A DNA stretch of 15,557 bases from Actinomycetes bacterium (lineage in GTDB: Bacteria; Actinomycetota; Acidimicrobiia; Acidimicrobiales; Palsa-688), in NCBI GenBank assembly GCA_021808665.1, contig JAKBBA010000079.1, forward strand, positions 1-15,557, written 5' to 3'. The notes beneath the pieces were generated by a model, which saw nothing but the letters and a program-made list of their open reading frames with translations, ran no database searches and was not told the DNA's origin. This document shows, piece by piece, positions 14,672 through 15,557 of the stretch. Within the stretch, counting starts at the first letter, position 1, and the number at the start of each line of letters is the position of its first letter. Both the position numbers and the translations under genes were made by a program.

Positions 14672-15054
14672 TCACGTTCGGGTGGTTTGGCGGTGACGCA
14701 ATAATGCGGTGAGAGCGACCAGGAACAGACCGGCTGCCAAGGCGATGACCACACATGCTCCGGTGGACAGGTTGGTGAGGTAGACAATGGTCAAGAACAG
14801 CAAGGGACGATGAGCAGACTGTCGAGCATGGGATGCCGTTTCGACCATGCGGTTGTCCGCTGCCAGGTCAATAGCGTCGCCATCGCGATGGAGCCATAGA
14901 CCACTGCGGCGACGAGGCCGACGGCTGCACCTCTTTTGGCGGTCAGGCCGGCGGCGGCAGCCGTGAGGAAGAGAGCACCCAGCAGGCGGAACCAGGTGGG
15001 AGGCTGTGCTCGCCCGGTGAGGCACTGCGATGTTGCCGGCTTGGAGTCGGTCAC
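14672..15054 (-). pseudogene. Small membrane protein gene, frameshifted
   Basis: A GTG start at 15054 follows GAGGAG with 8-nt spacing. The first frame (MTDSKPATSQCLTG..., then FRLLGALFLTAAAAGLTA and GAAVGLVAAVVYGSIAMATL) runs to KRHPMLDSLLIVP and then stops shortly after. A second frame continues at the same point with LLFLTIVYLTNLSTGACVVI and ALAAGLFLVALTALLRHRQ, ending at 14672. Joined, it would be about 127 residues with four hydrophobic segments, a typical small actinobacterial integral membrane protein of unknown function. The shift is near 14800-14810. A single-base sequencing error would restore an intact gene, so 'pseudogene' is provisional. Confidence 0.6.
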
Positions 15055-15173
15055 AGATGTTGCTCCTCAGGAATGAGGATGTGGTCGGTGCCGTCAGCTT
15101 GGCATCGGATCAAGGCGGTGGCACTCAGGCCAATAGCCACAGCAGCCACCTTGGGCTCCGGTTGGCCGACCAT
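15051..15173 (-). CDS. Possible 40-residue ORF coupled to the membrane gene
   Basis: An ORF (MVGQPEPKVAAVAIGLSATA, then LIRCQADGTDHILIPEEQ...) ends CTGTGA, overlapping the GTG of the membrane-protein gene, and the latter's ribosome site lies inside it. Its composition looks protein-like, but it has no recognised family and could be the decayed end of a longer gene. Confidence 0.3.
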   Translation of the reverse strand: MVGQPEPKVAAVAIGLSATALIRCQADGTDHILIPEEQHL

Positions 15174-15302
15174 GCCGACGAGGCGGTCCAGTCAGCAGCG
15201 CATCAGACTGACCCGGGCCGAGACGACAGGTGCGACAGGTAGGCGCCGAAGGCCGGGGTCTGCGGGTGGAGAGAGTGTTGTGCACGTCCGCAAGCGGATC
15301 GG

Positions 15303-15557
15303 CTACTGCGACGCTCGGACGTCCTTCATCCGTCGGTAGAGCCTGAGGGGATGGTCGGGGACGGCGACGAAACCGTGACGAGCGTAGAAACGAGCGGCGG
15401 CCTCGTCGATAGCGTCCACCACGACGAGCCGGGCGGCGGCCGCTTCGCCAGCAGTGACCGCCTTGCGCAGCGCCTCGGCGAGCAGTAGCGCTCCGAGCCC
15501 CTGACCTTGGGCTGAACTGTCGACGGCCAGCCGGGCGAGCAGGACCATGCCGACCGG
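15303..15557 (-). CDS. GNAT-family N-acetyltransferase, C-terminal part (cut by window edge)
   Basis: The last 84 codons of a GNAT acetyltransferase; the frame stays open to the window edge, so the N-terminus lies beyond it. The text LLARLAVDSSAQGQGLGALL carries the acetyl-CoA binding motif (Q-x-x-G-x-G form, QGQGLG), and AAARFYARHGFVAVPDHPLR is the usual C-terminal motif. The LLARLAVD...GLGALLL...A..FY..HGF pattern is characteristic of the TacT/AtaT type, tRNA-acetylating toxins paired with a DUF1778/RHH antitoxin. An antitoxin gene would then be expected just past the right edge. An ordinary small-molecule acetyltransferase is the alternative. Confidence 0.75.
   Translation of the reverse strand, partial: PVGMVLLARLAVDSSAQGQGLGALLLAEALRKAVTAGEAAAARLVVVDAIDEAAARFYARHGFVAVPDHPLRLYRRMKDVRASQ

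Noticed and set aside
1..15557. CRISPR array, insertion sequence or phage genes
   Set aside because: No regularly spaced repeats, transposase motifs or phage structural proteins were seen on either strand.

Overview
The window looks like chromosomal DNA of a high-GC actinobacterium. Evidence: GTG starts and 4-nt overlaps between genes, a Ser/Thr-rich lipoprotein linker, a 3'-half of a tRNA-Gly whose closest remembered matches are actinobacterial, and flanking toxin-antitoxin families common in streptomycete-like genomes. I cannot place it below phylum level.

Layout: (i) 1-427, the frameshifted 3' part of a PIN-domain toxin gene. (ii) 601-10399, a tightly packed minus-strand operon of ten intact genes, read right to left: SDR dehydrogenase, zinc polyol-type dehydrogenase, NitT/TauT-type substrate-binding lipoprotein, an unrecognised membrane-anchored protein, ABC ATPase, two permeases, a metallo-beta-lactamase-fold hydrolase of the alkylsulfatase type, a second zinc dehydrogenase, and xylulokinase (xylB). 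(iii) 10400-10677, a divergent regulatory region with a 12-bp palindromic LacI-type operator and two short leader ORFs. (iv) 10678-11817, the divergent LacI-family regulator. (v) 11818-13940, a decayed zone: a long dyad resembling a recombinase core, a broken Xre/MbcA-like antitoxin gene, an intact hicB followed by a broken hicA, and the 3' half of a tRNA-Gly(CCC). (vi) 13941-15557, mostly non-coding sequence with palindromes, a frameshifted small membrane-protein gene, and the 3' end of a GNAT acetyltransferase gene running off the window.

Working model (inference): the LacI repressor senses a polyol or sugar-like ligand. The ABC importer belongs to a class that usually carries sulfonates, sulfate esters and other small anions rather than sugars. 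The cytoplasmic hydrolase resembles class III alkylsulfatases. Three dehydrogenases and xylulokinase would turn the released polyol into xylulose 5-phosphate. Together this suggests uptake and catabolism of a sulfated or sulfonated pentitol- or sugar-like compound, a combination I do not recognise as a described pathway. The operon genes are intact, while nearly every recognisable gene outside the operon carries frameshifts or stops. The operon therefore appears to be a functional cassette sitting in a toxin-antitoxin and integration graveyard.
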